NCBI GenBank assembly: GCA_035513215.1
Contig: DATKCK010000106.1
Span: 45,978 to 109,977 of the forward strand
Direction: 5' to 3'
DNA from: DATCZB01 sp035513215
GTDB lineage: Bacteria > Pseudomonadota > Gammaproteobacteria > Steroidobacterales > Rariloculaceae
DNA: 64,000 nucleotides
The notes under the pieces are model-generated. The model was not told the origin of the DNA, searched no databases, and saw nothing but the letters and a program-made list of their open reading frames with translations. Shown here piece by piece: positions 27,575 through 37,026 of this stretch (within the stretch, counting starts at the first letter, position 1; every line of letters starts with the position of its first letter). Made by a program: the position numbers and the translations under genes.

Positions 27575-28900
27575 CTACTCGATCTCGAGCTTCTTGATGC
27601 GGTAGCGCAGCGCGCGAAAGCTGATGCCGAGCAGCTTCGCCGCAGCTGTCTTGTTATATCGGCTCTTTTCGAGCGCTTTGACGATGGCCTCGCGCTCGAT
27701 GTCCTCGAGCTGAGTCCCAAGCGCCGTGCTGCCGGCCGCCTGCGGCATCTGTCCCTCCGCCTGCGCGCGCAGGTCGATGTCGCCGACTTCGATGACGGCG
27801 CCCGGGCAGAGCGTCATCGCCCGCTCGAGTATGTTCTCGAGCTCGCGAACGTTCCCCGGGAACGGGTAGCGGAGCAAAGCGGAGCGTGCCGCGGCGCTCA
27901 GCCGCGGCGGGTCGATCCCCTGTTCCGCTGCAAGCTCAGAGAGTATGTGCTGCGCGAGCTCGAGAATGTCCTCGCCTCGTTCGCGCACCGGCGGCACGTT
28001 GAGCTCGATCACGTTGATGCGGTAGTAGAGATCCTCGCGGAACTCGCCCTGAGCGACGAGCTCGGCCAGATCCCGGTGCGTGGCGCTCAATACTCGAACG
28101 TCGACGAGCGTCTCGACGTTCTCGCCCACGGGCTTGACGGACTTTTCCTGGATCACACGAAGCAGCTTGACCTGCATGTGCAGGGGCAGGTCCGCCACCT
28201 CGTCCAAAAACAGCGTCCCGCCCTCGGCCGACTGGACAAGGCCCTTCTTGTCGGCAACCGCACCGGTAAAGCTGCCTTTCTTGTGGCCGAAGAACTCGCT
28301 CTCCATGAGCTCGGTCGGAATCGCGCCGCAATTGATCGGCACGAACGGGCCGTCCCGGCGCGAACCAGATTCGTGGATCATACGAGCGACTAGCTCCTTG
28401 CCGGTACCCGATTCGCCGGAGATGTGAACAGGCGCCTGGCTGCGCGCAACCTTCTGAATCATCCCGCGCATGCGTTGCATGGCCTCGGAGCGCCCGATCA
28501 GCTTCGTGGTCGTTTCCTCCTTGTGGGAACCAACACCGCGGAGCTTGAGCGCCGCAGTCACGAGCTTTCTGAGATCGTTGAGATCCAGTGGCTTCGAGAC
28601 GAAATCGAAGGCGCCGAGCTTGAGCGCCCTGACTGCGAGCTCCACGCTGCCATGGGCCGTGATGACGGCGACAGGCGTGCCCGGCGTGTGCTTTTGCATC
28701 CATTCGACGAGCTTGAGTCCGTCGCCGTCGGGTAGACGCATGTCGGTCAGGCAAAGATCGTAGGCCGTTTCGCCGAGCATGCTCTTGGCGCTGGCGATAT
28801 CGCCGCAGACCCGGGCGTCGATATCCATGCGGCCGAGTGTGATCGACAGAAGCTCACAGATGTCCGGTTCGTCGTCGATGACCAAAGCCGCTGGTTTCAT
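27575..28900 (-). CDS. pilR: Sigma-54-dependent response regulator PilR
   Basis: A 441-residue NtrC-family activator. The receiver domain (about 1-120) has the acidic pocket DDE at 9-11 and phospho-acceptor D53 (LTDMRLPDGDG). The AAA+ domain has Walker A GESGTGKELVARM near residue 163, the sigma-54 contact loop GSFTGA (a common variant of GAFTGA) and an arginine-finger region. A Fis-type helix-turn-helix ends the protein (NKTAAAKLLGISFRALRYR). The closest fit is PilR because pilA with its sigma-54 promoter is directly downstream. Its cognate sensor is normally adjacent, but here pilS is 11.5 kb away. Confidence 0.92.
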   Translation of the reverse strand: MKPAALVIDDEPDICELLSITLGRMDIDARVCGDIASAKSMLGETAYDLCLTDMRLPDGDGLKLVEWMQKHTPGTPVAVITAHGSVELAVRALKLGAFDFVSKPLDLNDLRKLVTAALKLRGVGSHKEETTTKLIGRSEAMQRMRGMIQKVARSQAPVHISGESGTGKELVARMIHESGSRRDGPFVPINCGAIPTELMESEFFGHKKGSFTGAVADKKGLVQSAEGGTLFLDEVADLPLHMQVKLLRVIQEKSVKPVGENVETLVDVRVLSATHRDLAELVAQGEFREDLYYRINVIELNVPPVRERGEDILELAQHILSELAAEQGIDPPRLSAAARSALLRYPFPGNVRELENILERAMTLCPGAVIEVGDIDLRAQAEGQMPQAAGSTALGTQLEDIEREAIVKALEKSRYNKTAAAKLLGISFRALRYRIKKLEIE

Positions 28901-28934
28901 GCTGTCGTGTCTTTAGCGTAAGGGTGGAACTCTT

Positions 28935-28963
28935 GCGATTGTACTAAAAGGGCACACAATCGC
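28935..28963. repeat. Inverted repeat in the pilR upstream region
   Basis: GCGATTGT (28935-28942) and ACAATCGC (28956-28963) are perfect 8-bp arms separated by 13 bases. On the minus strand the inner part contains TACAAT, a good -10 hexamer for pilR, but without a clear -35. It may be an operator or promoter element acquired when pilR was separated from pilS. Confidence 0.35.
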
Positions 28964-29054
28964 TGTCAGGAGCGTCTAGCCGATGGGACACAGTTCACGG
29001 ACCCGGTGGCGATGAGCTTACTATATTGATATTTCGAGAGTCCGAGCCCGACGA

Positions 29055-31157
29055 ATGCACGCCGATCGCGCGAACAAAAACCATAGTAAGACGACGCACG
29101 GGCTTGTCCTCGGACCCTTGCTTGCTCTGGCCTTCCTCGGACTTTCGTTCCTGCGGATCGTCGGCGATGTGGGCTCGGCCCTGTTCGGCGGCGAGGCGCG
29201 CATCGCGCCACTCGAGCAATCGATCTGGGGCATGCTGCTGGCCTGGCGTCTCGCCGGACATGCAGGTTCCCTGGTGCTCGTGCACGTCTCGCTTGGCGTT
29301 GCTGCTTGGGGCATGGCGTGGCTCACGCATCGGGCTTGGCCCTCGAGCGGGAACAGTCAGCGTGTCTGGACCTGTCTGTGGATGGTTCTGGCCGTCACAT
29401 GGATTCTCGGTGCGAACGCGGCCTGGTTTCCTTCCTCGTCGCTCGGCAATCCCTATGCCGGGCTTGTGCAGGCATCGATCGCAGGCGTCAGTATTTTCGA
29501 TGTCCTGAGCTTCGGGATTGTGATCGCCATCAGTGCGACTGTGGCCCGCTTCGCATGGCGCCATCGACGGCTGTTCCGCCTCCCGGACTCTGCGATGGCC
29601 ACCCCCATGGCTGCTGTCCTGATCTTGGCGCTCGCTGCGTCGATCTATGTGCCTGTCATCCGGGCGCCTTCGACTGCCGCGCCGACGAAACCGAACGTCA
29701 TTCTCATCGGCCTCGACTCGGTCAAAGCCGACATCAGCCGAGAAACGACAGACCTGTCCGTTCCTGCATTGCAGGCTTTCCTGCGCGAAGCGGCTGTGTT
29801 CCCGGATACAACGACGCCGCTCGCCCGAACCTTTGCCGCGTGGGTATCGATCCTTACGGGGCGTCATCCGCATACGACGGGCGCCACAGTCAACCTGTTG
29901 CCGCGAGACCTGATAGAGACGGGCGAGACGCTCCCAGAGCTGCTGCGGGATGCCGGTTACGAGACGGTTTACGGAATCGACGAGGTGCGATTCTCGAACA
30001 TCGACGAGTCCTACGGGTTCGACAGGATCGTGGGGCCAAGGATTGGTTCGGCCGACTTTCTGATCGAGTTCTTCGGCGACACGCCGCTTTCGAACCTGAT
30101 CGTCAACTCGCGGGTTGGCGACAGGCTGTTTCCCGAGCTGCATGGCAACCGGGCTGCCGAAGTGCTCTACGATCCGGACACCTTCATACGCGACCTCGAT
30201 CGGGGTCTCAATTTCGACTCGCCGACTTTCCTCGCCGTGCATCTCACTCTGGCCCACTGGCCGTACACTTGGGCCGCGAGCGAGCCCCGATCCCGCGGAA
30301 CGGTTGATCCAGGGCGCTACGCTGATTTGTATGCTGCCGCGATCAAGCGCGTCGATCGGCAATTTGCCGATCTGATGGCGATGCTTCAACTTAAAGGCGG
30401 GCTCGACAACGCGATCGTCGTCTTGCTCTCGGATCACGGCGAATCGCTCGGCGAGCTCTCGCCACTATCGAACGAAGCCGGTCACGTGTCGCCGCTTCTC
30501 GGCAAAGCAGAGGTCTATGGCCACGGTACTCATGTCTTCTCCGACGACCAGTACAAGGTATTACTGGCGGTGAAGAGCTACGGCGACACGCCGCTGGAGC
30601 TTCCACCCGGAGAACGCATTGATGTGCCGGCCTCACTCGAGGATATCGCGCCGACTCTGCTGGATGCACTCGATCTCAATTCCCGGGATGCGTTTGACGG
30701 TTACTCGCTAATGCCGCATCTGGGTGACCGCGAGCATCGCGATGTCGGCAAGGCTTCGACGCGAATCCGATTTCTGGAGACCGAGTTCAATCCGCCCGGC
30801 ATTGCGATCGAGCAACCGATGACGGGGAGCGCCATCGCCAAAGCATCGACCTCGTACCGGATCGATCCCGTGACGGATCGCGTCGAGGTTCGGCCGGAAC
30901 AGTTGAGCCGGATCCTCGCCAGCCGGCAGTATGCCGCCGTTGTCGACGGCCACTGGATGGCGGCCGTGCCCGCTGCCGACCTGGACGCGCAGCACATTGT
31001 CTATGTCGACGCGAAGGAAGGCGGTCCGGTATGGCTCGAGGCTCCGCCGTCCGCGGAAAGCGCGCCCGTTCAGCAGCGACTCTGGAGTGCCCTGCGAAGC
31101 CGGTTCGAGCCGGTCGCGTCACGGCCAGTTGCCGCCGTTTCGCCCGCGTCGCGGTAA
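29055..31157 (+). CDS. Membrane-anchored sulfatase/phosphotransferase-superfamily protein
   Basis: A 700-residue protein with about four or five N-terminal membrane segments (about residues 18-205) and a large alkaline-phosphatase-superfamily domain (about 215-560). Metal-site motifs are NVILIGLDSVKAD near residue 215, LSDHGESLGE near 459 and YGHGTHVFSDDQYK near 492. Where sulfatases have C/S-x-P-x-R, the segment before LTGR reads ARTFAAWVS, with Thr259 aligned to the nucleophile. That points to a phospho-transferase or hydrolase such as the LtaS or phosphoethanolamine-transferase group, not a formylglycine sulfatase. Substrate unknown. It opens the glycan island. Confidence 0.75.
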   Translation: MHADRANKNHSKTTHGLVLGPLLALAFLGLSFLRIVGDVGSALFGGEARIAPLEQSIWGMLLAWRLAGHAGSLVLVHVSLGVAAWGMAWLTHRAWPSSGNSQRVWTCLWMVLAVTWILGANAAWFPSSSLGNPYAGLVQASIAGVSIFDVLSFGIVIAISATVARFAWRHRRLFRLPDSAMATPMAAVLILALAASIYVPVIRAPSTAAPTKPNVILIGLDSVKADISRETTDLSVPALQAFLREAAVFPDTTTPLARTFAAWVSILTGRHPHTTGATVNLLPRDLIETGETLPELLRDAGYETVYGIDEVRFSNIDESYGFDRIVGPRIGSADFLIEFFGDTPLSNLIVNSRVGDRLFPELHGNRAAEVLYDPDTFIRDLDRGLNFDSPTFLAVHLTLAHWPYTWAASEPRSRGTVDPGRYADLYAAAIKRVDRQFADLMAMLQLKGGLDNAIVVLLSDHGESLGELSPLSNEAGHVSPLLGKAEVYGHGTHVFSDDQYKVLLAVKSYGDTPLELPPGERIDVPASLEDIAPTLLDALDLNSRDAFDGYSLMPHLGDREHRDVGKASTRIRFLETEFNPPGIAIEQPMTGSAIAKASTSYRIDPVTDRVEVRPEQLSRILASRQYAAVVDGHWMAAVPAADLDAQHIVYVDAKEGGPVWLEAPPSAESAPVQQRLWSALRSRFEPVASRPVAAVSPASR

Positions 31158-31199
31158 ACAACGCCGGTTCGGCAATGGCTGGCTCGACGCGGAGCAAGC

Positions 31200-32897
31200 T
31201 CAGAGGCCCGTGTATATCCGCGCGAACGGTGGCCACGTTGTCGAAGGCGGTGGTTGCGCCTCGGCCCAAAGCAGCCGGGCTGTCGTGGCACCGGGCGCAA
31301 TCGCCGTGACGGTTACCGGAGATGGATTGGCCGACTCCGGGATATCGACGATGGCTCCGTCGTCCCGTAACTCGCCGTTGATTAGGACGGGTCCATCCGC
31401 CTCCAATCGGTAACGCCCCGAGAAAGGCACGCTCAAGCGCACAGTGCCGCCCGGCGAGAGTAACTCGGTCTCAGCGCCGGCGACTCTGATGGGGCCCCAG
31501 TAGGGCAGGTAATACTGTTCGATGAGCCTGCGGTCCTCCGGCAGTAACTCGAGAAACCGGGGGGACGCGGGATCGAGCACGGACTGGTTTACTAGGAGCA
31601 GCGGGGCCCGGTCACGGGTGATAGTTTCGCGCATGAAGCTCGATCCACGGTCCCGGTAGGTTTCCAATCCCCATGTGCTCATGAAGAAATTCACCTTTCT
31701 GAACGACGCTATCATTCCGCTGTGATCGATATAGTTGACCGGCCGCGGAAGGATTTCGTGGACGGCGGATATCAACTGCCTCTGGTGTGCCTGGTCGTCA
31801 TGACGCAGCTCATAGAGGTTGAGGCCCGCCTGCAACGCGAGCGGGATCGACACGGCGAACGGGATCCATGTCCCCTGCCCGCCGGAAGGCCCTCGTACGG
31901 CCAATGACCGCAGCGCGTCGACGCCGACGGCCGCAAGCACGGCCGCCGGTGCCAGCATCACGACGTAGTAGTACGGGAATGAGTTTCGATAGAAGAGCAA
32001 CGGCAGCAGTGAGAGCGCGCAGACGGCGGCGGCGGAGCGGCGGGCGACGGCTGCAACCGCGCCCGCGGAGATGAGGAGCCAGGTGACCCAGTCGGCGTCC
32101 AGGGTGAGACGGAAATAGTCCCATCGGGGGAAGAACGGCGTGACGAGGAGCGTGCTCCGGGCCGCGTTGGTCGCGAAGTCCTGAACGGTCTGGTCGGGCG
32201 CGTCCGGCAGCGTAGCAGCATGCAATGTCAGAAGGACACCGGCGGACGCCGCGGCCACGCTGCCGAGCAACAGGAGCCGTTCGCCGGCGGTCACAAGCCG
32301 AGCCCGTACACTGGATTCGCTCCCGGCTCGATCCAAAAGCACGGTCATTACCAGAAGCGGAAAGATCAGGACGGCCTTGACGGTCACCGCCAAGGCCGCG
32401 CCCAGCAGGACGCCGGCGAAGATCGTGTCGCTTCTGCTCGGTCGCTGCCGCGTCAGCAGGATCAGCACGCCGACCGTCAAGGGCGCAAGCAACGAATCGG
32501 CTCGAAACGAGCTACCGTGCCTGAGGACGGGAGATGCCGCCAGATAGCACAGGGGCGCTATCCAGGCAGCTGACGAAGAGGACCATCTCGACGCGAGCTT
32601 GGCGATCAGAACGACGGTGGCGAGAAACAGAACCATCATGACGCTGCGTGCCGCCACGATCTGAGTCATTTCATCTTCCATGACGGTCGGCAGCCACCTG
32701 AACAGATGGACGTGGGCCATCTGAAATATCGCCGTCAGCTCCTGACGGAGGAACGTGTGTACATGACTGAGAAAGTAGAATTCATCCCAGTTCACGTTGA
32801 TTCGAAGAATCAGAAAGGCCTTTAGCGCGAGGATCAAGGCACATGCGAACATTGCCAATGAAGGCGTAGGCAGACGGGTTCCAGCGGCCGGGTTCAT
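31200..32897 (-). CDS. GT-C fold membrane glycosyltransferase (ArnT/PMT-like)
   Basis: A 565-residue polytopic protein with about ten to twelve hydrophobic segments and a soluble C-terminal domain (about 380-565). The acidic motif NVNWDEFYFL near residue 36, in the first periplasmic loop, is the Asp-Glu signature of GT-C enzymes that use polyprenyl-phosphate sugars. The divergently placed GT2 at 33051-34034 resembles the enzyme that makes such donors, so the pair could add a sugar to a surface molecule. Acceptor unknown. It converges on the sulfatase-fold gene with a 42-base gap. Confidence 0.7.
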   Translation of the reverse strand: MNPAAGTRLPTPSLAMFACALILALKAFLILRINVNWDEFYFLSHVHTFLRQELTAIFQMAHVHLFRWLPTVMEDEMTQIVAARSVMMVLFLATVVLIAKLASRWSSSSAAWIAPLCYLAASPVLRHGSSFRADSLLAPLTVGVLILLTRQRPSRSDTIFAGVLLGAALAVTVKAVLIFPLLVMTVLLDRAGSESSVRARLVTAGERLLLLGSVAAASAGVLLTLHAATLPDAPDQTVQDFATNAARSTLLVTPFFPRWDYFRLTLDADWVTWLLISAGAVAAVARRSAAAVCALSLLPLLFYRNSFPYYYVVMLAPAAVLAAVGVDALRSLAVRGPSGGQGTWIPFAVSIPLALQAGLNLYELRHDDQAHQRQLISAVHEILPRPVNYIDHSGMIASFRKVNFFMSTWGLETYRDRGSSFMRETITRDRAPLLLVNQSVLDPASPRFLELLPEDRRLIEQYYLPYWGPIRVAGAETELLSPGGTVRLSVPFSGRYRLEADGPVLINGELRDDGAIVDIPESANPSPVTVTAIAPGATTARLLWAEAQPPPSTTWPPFARIYTGL

Positions 32898-33050
32898 TCC
32901 GTATCAGTGCACCTGCGGGATTCGCTTCGGAGTATGTCGGTTCACGGCGACCAGAAAACATACTCAGTTCACGTTTTCGTTTAACCTAATACGCTAGCCT
33001 CACGCGCACTCTGTGACAAGGAGCGGACTCGACTCGTTTGGGCCCTACTT

Positions 33051-34034
33051 ATGAAGCTGATTGTCCAAATACCCTGCTACAACGAGGAGAAAACGCTACC
33101 AACCGTTGTCGCCGACATACCGAAGCATATTCCCGGGGTCGATTCGGTCGAGATACTCGTCGTCGACGACGGATCCACGGACATGACCTACGAGGTCGCC
33201 GAAAGATGCGGCGTGAATCACATCGTCAGAAACCGACAGAACAGAGGCCTTGCGAGCAGCTTTCGCACGGGGCTGGACACGGCCCTCCGCTTGGGCGCGG
33301 ATATCATCGTGAACACCGATGGCGACAACCAGTATCCGGGCGGCCGCATACCTGCCCTGATTGAGCCGATACTCACCGGGAAGGCGGACATCGTGATTGG
33401 CGATCGGAGAGCCGGCGGGTATCAGGGGTTTGGATGGCCCAAGAGGTGCCTCCAGCGAATCGGCAGTGCAGTCGTCGCGCGGTTGTCCGGTCTCGAGGTG
33501 CCAGACGCGGTCAGTGGATTTCGGGCGTTCTCACGCGAGGCCGCGATCAATACCAATATCGTTTCGAGCTTCAGCTATACGATTGAGACCCTGATTCAGG
33601 CCGGCAGGAAGCGTTACGCGATCGTTTCCGTGCCCATCACGATAAACCCGACGACCAGATCGTCACGGCTGTTTCGCTCAATCCCGGAGTTCATCGCCAG
33701 GTCCGTCTCGACGATGCTCCGAATCTATGCGATGTACCAGCCACTTCGCGCCTATTCATACTTCGGCATGTTCCTCATGTTCCTGGGCAGCATTCCAGTC
33801 GTTCGGTTCCTGATTTATTACTTTGCCGGACAGGGTGCGGGAAAGATCCAGTCATTGATTATCGGTGCAATACTGATTCTATTGGGCGGCCTCTCCGTGA
33901 TGATCGGCTTGATCGCGGATCTCATCAGTTTCAACCGGCAACTCTCCGAGATGACGCTCGAACGGGTCCGCAGGATCGAGCTCAAGCTCGGCGCGGCGGA
34001 AGGCGTCGACAAGGACGACGATGCAAGCCCATGA
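33051..34034 (+). CDS. GT2 polyprenyl-phosphate sugar synthase-like glycosyltransferase
   Basis: A 327-residue protein. The GT2 domain (about 1-225) starts with IVQIPCYNEEKTLPTVV and has VVDDGSTDMT near residue 38, NTDGDNQYPGG near 88 with the DxD-type acidic site, and SGFRAFSREAA near 158. Two membrane segments follow (about 240-260 and 272-300). This is the layout of dolichyl-phosphate mannose synthase and bacterial relatives that load a sugar on polyprenyl phosphate. It is divergent from the GT-C gene across a 153-base AT-richer spacer. Confidence 0.82.
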   Translation: MKLIVQIPCYNEEKTLPTVVADIPKHIPGVDSVEILVVDDGSTDMTYEVAERCGVNHIVRNRQNRGLASSFRTGLDTALRLGADIIVNTDGDNQYPGGRIPALIEPILTGKADIVIGDRRAGGYQGFGWPKRCLQRIGSAVVARLSGLEVPDAVSGFRAFSREAAINTNIVSSFSYTIETLIQAGRKRYAIVSVPITINPTTRSSRLFRSIPEFIARSVSTMLRIYAMYQPLRAYSYFGMFLMFLGSIPVVRFLIYYFAGQGAGKIQSLIIGAILILLGGLSVMIGLIADLISFNRQLSEMTLERVRRIELKLGAAEGVDKDDDASP

Positions 34035-34089
34035 GTTGGGTCACCTGATTCGTTGCTCTCATCGAAAAACTTCAGATACTTACGGCGAC

Positions 34090-34800
34090 TCACTTGCGGC
34101 ACACGAAAATGTGCGTCGGGAAAACGAGGCTCAACGAACGAATCACCGGCACAGGCAATCTCCGGAGAAGGGCGCGCAGCGGGCGAGAAGCTTCATGCTC
34201 CAGATAGTAATGGAAGGCTTCGATCGTCGCGCTTTCGACAGAGAAGTGCAATCTCTTTAGGAGGCGCTCGAGCTCGGTTGCGGAAAACGGTCGACAGTCG
34301 TACCAATCACCTTTCCCGAAGAGCCGAAGGTATAGCGAAGCAAAGGTCGCCGGCAGCCAGCTCAGCAGGGGCAATCGGTAGTGCGGTTCCATCAGTGTCC
34401 AGCGGTTCGGCACGGCTATGTAGAGTATCCCGTCCGCCGACAGCACTCGCCCGATTTCTTTGAGATGCCTTTCCTGAGCCTGCCGCTCGCCGACGTGTTC
34501 GATCACGTGATTGCTGATCGCGACCTCAAAAGCTCCTGATTCGAAAGGCAAGTCGGGGCCGTCCGTCAAGAGAAGAGGCGCTTCGAATCCGGCAGTGACG
34601 TAGTCTTGGCGATCGCAGGTTACGACATTTGCGCCCAGCGCGGCGAAGTACCTCGCGATAACTCCGGCGCCCGTGCCGATATCCAGGACCCGGGTGCCTC
34701 GAAGCGAACAGCGGGCTCCGAGTATGGCGGCGATCTTTCGTGCCTTTTGCAGACGCGACGCTGGCTCCGACGCAACGTGGGCCCCGAACTCTCGTGTCAT
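34090..34800 (-). CDS. Class I SAM-dependent methyltransferase
   Basis: A 236-residue protein with SAM-binding motif I VLDIGTGAGVIARYFAALGA (about residues 41-60), an acidic end of strand two (VVTCDRQ), and the HVIEHVGE loop near 106 found in methyltransferases of the Methyltransf_11 type. The ATG overlaps the flippase stop (ATGA), so the two are probably co-translated. Substrate unknown; a methylated glycan or lipid is a reasonable guess from context. Confidence 0.8.
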   Translation of the reverse strand: MTREFGAHVASEPASRLQKARKIAAILGARCSLRGTRVLDIGTGAGVIARYFAALGANVVTCDRQDYVTAGFEAPLLLTDGPDLPFESGAFEVAISNHVIEHVGERQAQERHLKEIGRVLSADGILYIAVPNRWTLMEPHYRLPLLSWLPATFASLYLRLFGKGDWYDCRPFSATELERLLKRLHFSVESATIEAFHYYLEHEASRPLRALLRRLPVPVIRSLSLVFPTHIFVCRK

Positions 34801-36281
34801 TGGGATCCGGCCATGCTTTGTGCGGAGGTCGAGCTTCGTTTCCGGAACGCCGCCGCGATAGCGGCGACCTCCTCGCGGGAGAAGACCCCGAGCGCCCACG
34901 TTGAGGCGACGAGAACACCGGTCGACGCCGGCGTTGCAATAAGCAGGCCGACATCGAAGAACGCAAAGATCGCCGCACAAACAGCAGCGATCATGGCCGC
35001 GGGAACCCACCAGAGCCTCGAGAGCCCGAGCCGCGGCGCGAGCAAGACGGCTCCCGCGATCGCGCTCAGAGCCGAAGCTAGAATCAAAGCCGAAGTGACC
35101 GCCTCGAGATGCCCGAGGGGGAAAAAGAGGCCGACGCCAGCGAAGAAGAGTACGGCCATCAACGCCGCCAGAAGTGTGCCCGAGGCCCTCTCCCCAAATG
35201 CGTTCAGCGACTGCACGGCGAGTAGGGCGACGGAATATGGACCGAGCGTCCAAGAAAGCGTGGCCAATGTTTCCCCGGCAAGGACATATTCGCGCCCGAA
35301 GATCCAAGGGATAAACGCCACGGCGACCGTCTCGGCACAAATCGCAAAGGCGATTGCCATTATGATGGCCGCCTTCATGACCGTGGCCACCGCCAGCAAG
35401 TCGGTGGACGAGCCGAGCCGACGGGCTCGCCCGATTCCCGGGATCATTGCTTGCCCGAGCGCCAACGGAAAGATCGCCAGCACAATCAAGAGCTGCATGG
35501 CAATGGCAAACTGTGCCAAGAGAACCGGGTCCGGCTGAACGAACTTGAGGGCTATCGCGCCCCACTGAGGGAATGTCTGTATTAGCCAGTAGCCAACGGC
35601 GTAGACGGCTGATACTTGAACGAGTCGCACTAGAAGGCGCCAGTTCCGGCCCAATCGCAAGCGCCTAGCTGCCCGAGAGTACACGAGCCTCCAAGCGGCA
35701 ACCGCCTCGATCACCCACGACCCGAAGTGCAGGCCGCAAACCGCGACCAGTCCTGCGCCGCTCCAGATTAAAGTGCAACCAGTAACTGCCTCTCCGAGTC
35801 TGAACGAAAACTCATAGGACGGAATCCATCGCACGTCCTCGTTTGCGATGAAAAAGTTCCTAACCCACGACACAAAGGCCCGCGCGCCCAAAGCCGCGAT
35901 GAGAAAGATCAAAGCAACTCGCTCTCTGGGCGATTCCTCGCTCACGAATACAACCGCCACCCCGAAAGCGATGGCAACGGTTACCGCAGCAATCGTCACG
36001 GATAAACTGTGATGCAACAATCTGTCACTGATCTCGCCCCGGCGCCCAGCATAGGTGGACAGCACGATGTTCTGACCGAAGGCTACAGCTCCCAGCATTG
36101 TCAAATAGAGCGCCATCCCGAAGCTGTATATGCCGACGTCTGCAGGAGGCAACATCCGCGCGATCGCGACCAAGTACGCGAATCTCACGGCGCTGCCGAC
36201 GAACTGGGTGGATAGTAACGTTGCGGCCACTCGGGCTACGGGAGAAGAGAAGCGCACGGAAATGCCGGGCTCTTTGGTCAC
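34797..36281 (-). CDS. Polysaccharide/oligosaccharide flippase (Wzx-like)
   Basis: A 494-residue polytopic protein with about 12-14 hydrophobic segments across its length. The start (LLSTQFVGSAVRFAYLVAIARMLPPADVG) fits the first helices of Wzx/MurJ-like flippases of the MOP superfamily, which move undecaprenyl-linked sugars across the inner membrane. The neighbours (GT4 enzymes, methyltransferases) support a Wzx role. No Wzy polymerase or Wzz regulator was recognised, so the product may be a short oligosaccharide, or those genes lie elsewhere. Confidence 0.78.
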   Translation of the reverse strand: MTKEPGISVRFSSPVARVAATLLSTQFVGSAVRFAYLVAIARMLPPADVGIYSFGMALYLTMLGAVAFGQNIVLSTYAGRRGEISDRLLHHSLSVTIAAVTVAIAFGVAVVFVSEESPRERVALIFLIAALGARAFVSWVRNFFIANEDVRWIPSYEFSFRLGEAVTGCTLIWSGAGLVAVCGLHFGSWVIEAVAAWRLVYSRAARRLRLGRNWRLLVRLVQVSAVYAVGYWLIQTFPQWGAIALKFVQPDPVLLAQFAIAMQLLIVLAIFPLALGQAMIPGIGRARRLGSSTDLLAVATVMKAAIIMAIAFAICAETVAVAFIPWIFGREYVLAGETLATLSWTLGPYSVALLAVQSLNAFGERASGTLLAALMAVLFFAGVGLFFPLGHLEAVTSALILASALSAIAGAVLLAPRLGLSRLWWVPAAMIAAVCAAIFAFFDVGLLIATPASTGVLVASTWALGVFSREEVAAIAAAFRKRSSTSAQSMAGSQ

Positions 36282-36291
36282 GATCCACTCA

Positions 36292-37026
36292 TCAGCGTTC
36301 CGAGCGCAGCAAGACCGTTCGCAGGTAGTATCCTTTACGCGACATTATCGGCGTGTCCAAGACCACTTCGACGGGGAGATTAAACGGGGGCTGATCGTAG
36401 TAGAGGCCGCTGCCAAAGTCGGTTCGTGTTCCCCGGAAAGCCTCAATGTCGAGGTTGGGTCTCGCGCTAGCCGGTCCCAACTCGTCTGTGATGAGAACGA
36501 ATCTGTAGGCGCTCAACTTGACCAAGCTGCGCAATATGTCCCCGTTGGATAAGTGTTGAAATACCTGACGCACGAGACAAAGGTCTCCGTCCGGCAAATC
36601 GTCAGTCACGATATCGAGCGAGCCAAAGCTGATTTTGTCGTTTCCGAAGCTGGCAGTATTACGAGCGATCAATTCCTCGACGATATCGCATCCAAGATAA
36701 TTAGCGCGCCCCAGATCGATTTGGCTAGCCACTCGAAAATCGCCGCAGCCCAAATCCACGATAGCCTCGATCCCGTTGGTACGCACGAACTCAGATACGT
36801 AGCCGACATAAGGACCTACATGTGTGCCGATAGAGCCTAAGCCGGAGAAGAACTCCTTCCCTCGTTTACCCCACTGGCCCTTCGCATATATATCGCGAAA
36901 GATAGCAGCACGTGAGCGCCCACGCGATTGGCGTAGGGCGTTTTCGGCCCTCGCGCGGCGGATGAGTGCCAAACATCTGGCAATAATCGCGTTGGATTTG
37001 ATACCAGTCAGAGCATCAGATCTCAT
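36292..37026 (-). CDS. SAM-dependent methyltransferase
   Basis: A 244-residue protein with motif I VDLGCGDFRVASQI near residue 90, an acidic strand-two end (YLGCDIVEELI) and a late RQVFQHLSNGDI segment. The N-terminal third (about 1-70) is basic and without a recognised domain. It overlaps the next methyltransferase gene by 11 bases, so the two lie in one operon with the flippase. Base composition is low: the 60 bases from 36601 contain 29 G or C. Substrate unknown. Confidence 0.75.
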   Translation of the reverse strand: MRSDALTGIKSNAIIARCLALIRRARAENALRQSRGRSRAAIFRDIYAKGQWGKRGKEFFSGLGSIGTHVGPYVGYVSEFVRTNGIEAIVDLGCGDFRVASQIDLGRANYLGCDIVEELIARNTASFGNDKISFGSLDIVTDDLPDGDLCLVRQVFQHLSNGDILRSLVKLSAYRFVLITDELGPASARPNLDIEAFRGTRTDFGSGLYYDQPPFNLPVEVVLDTPIMSRKGYYLRTVLLRSER

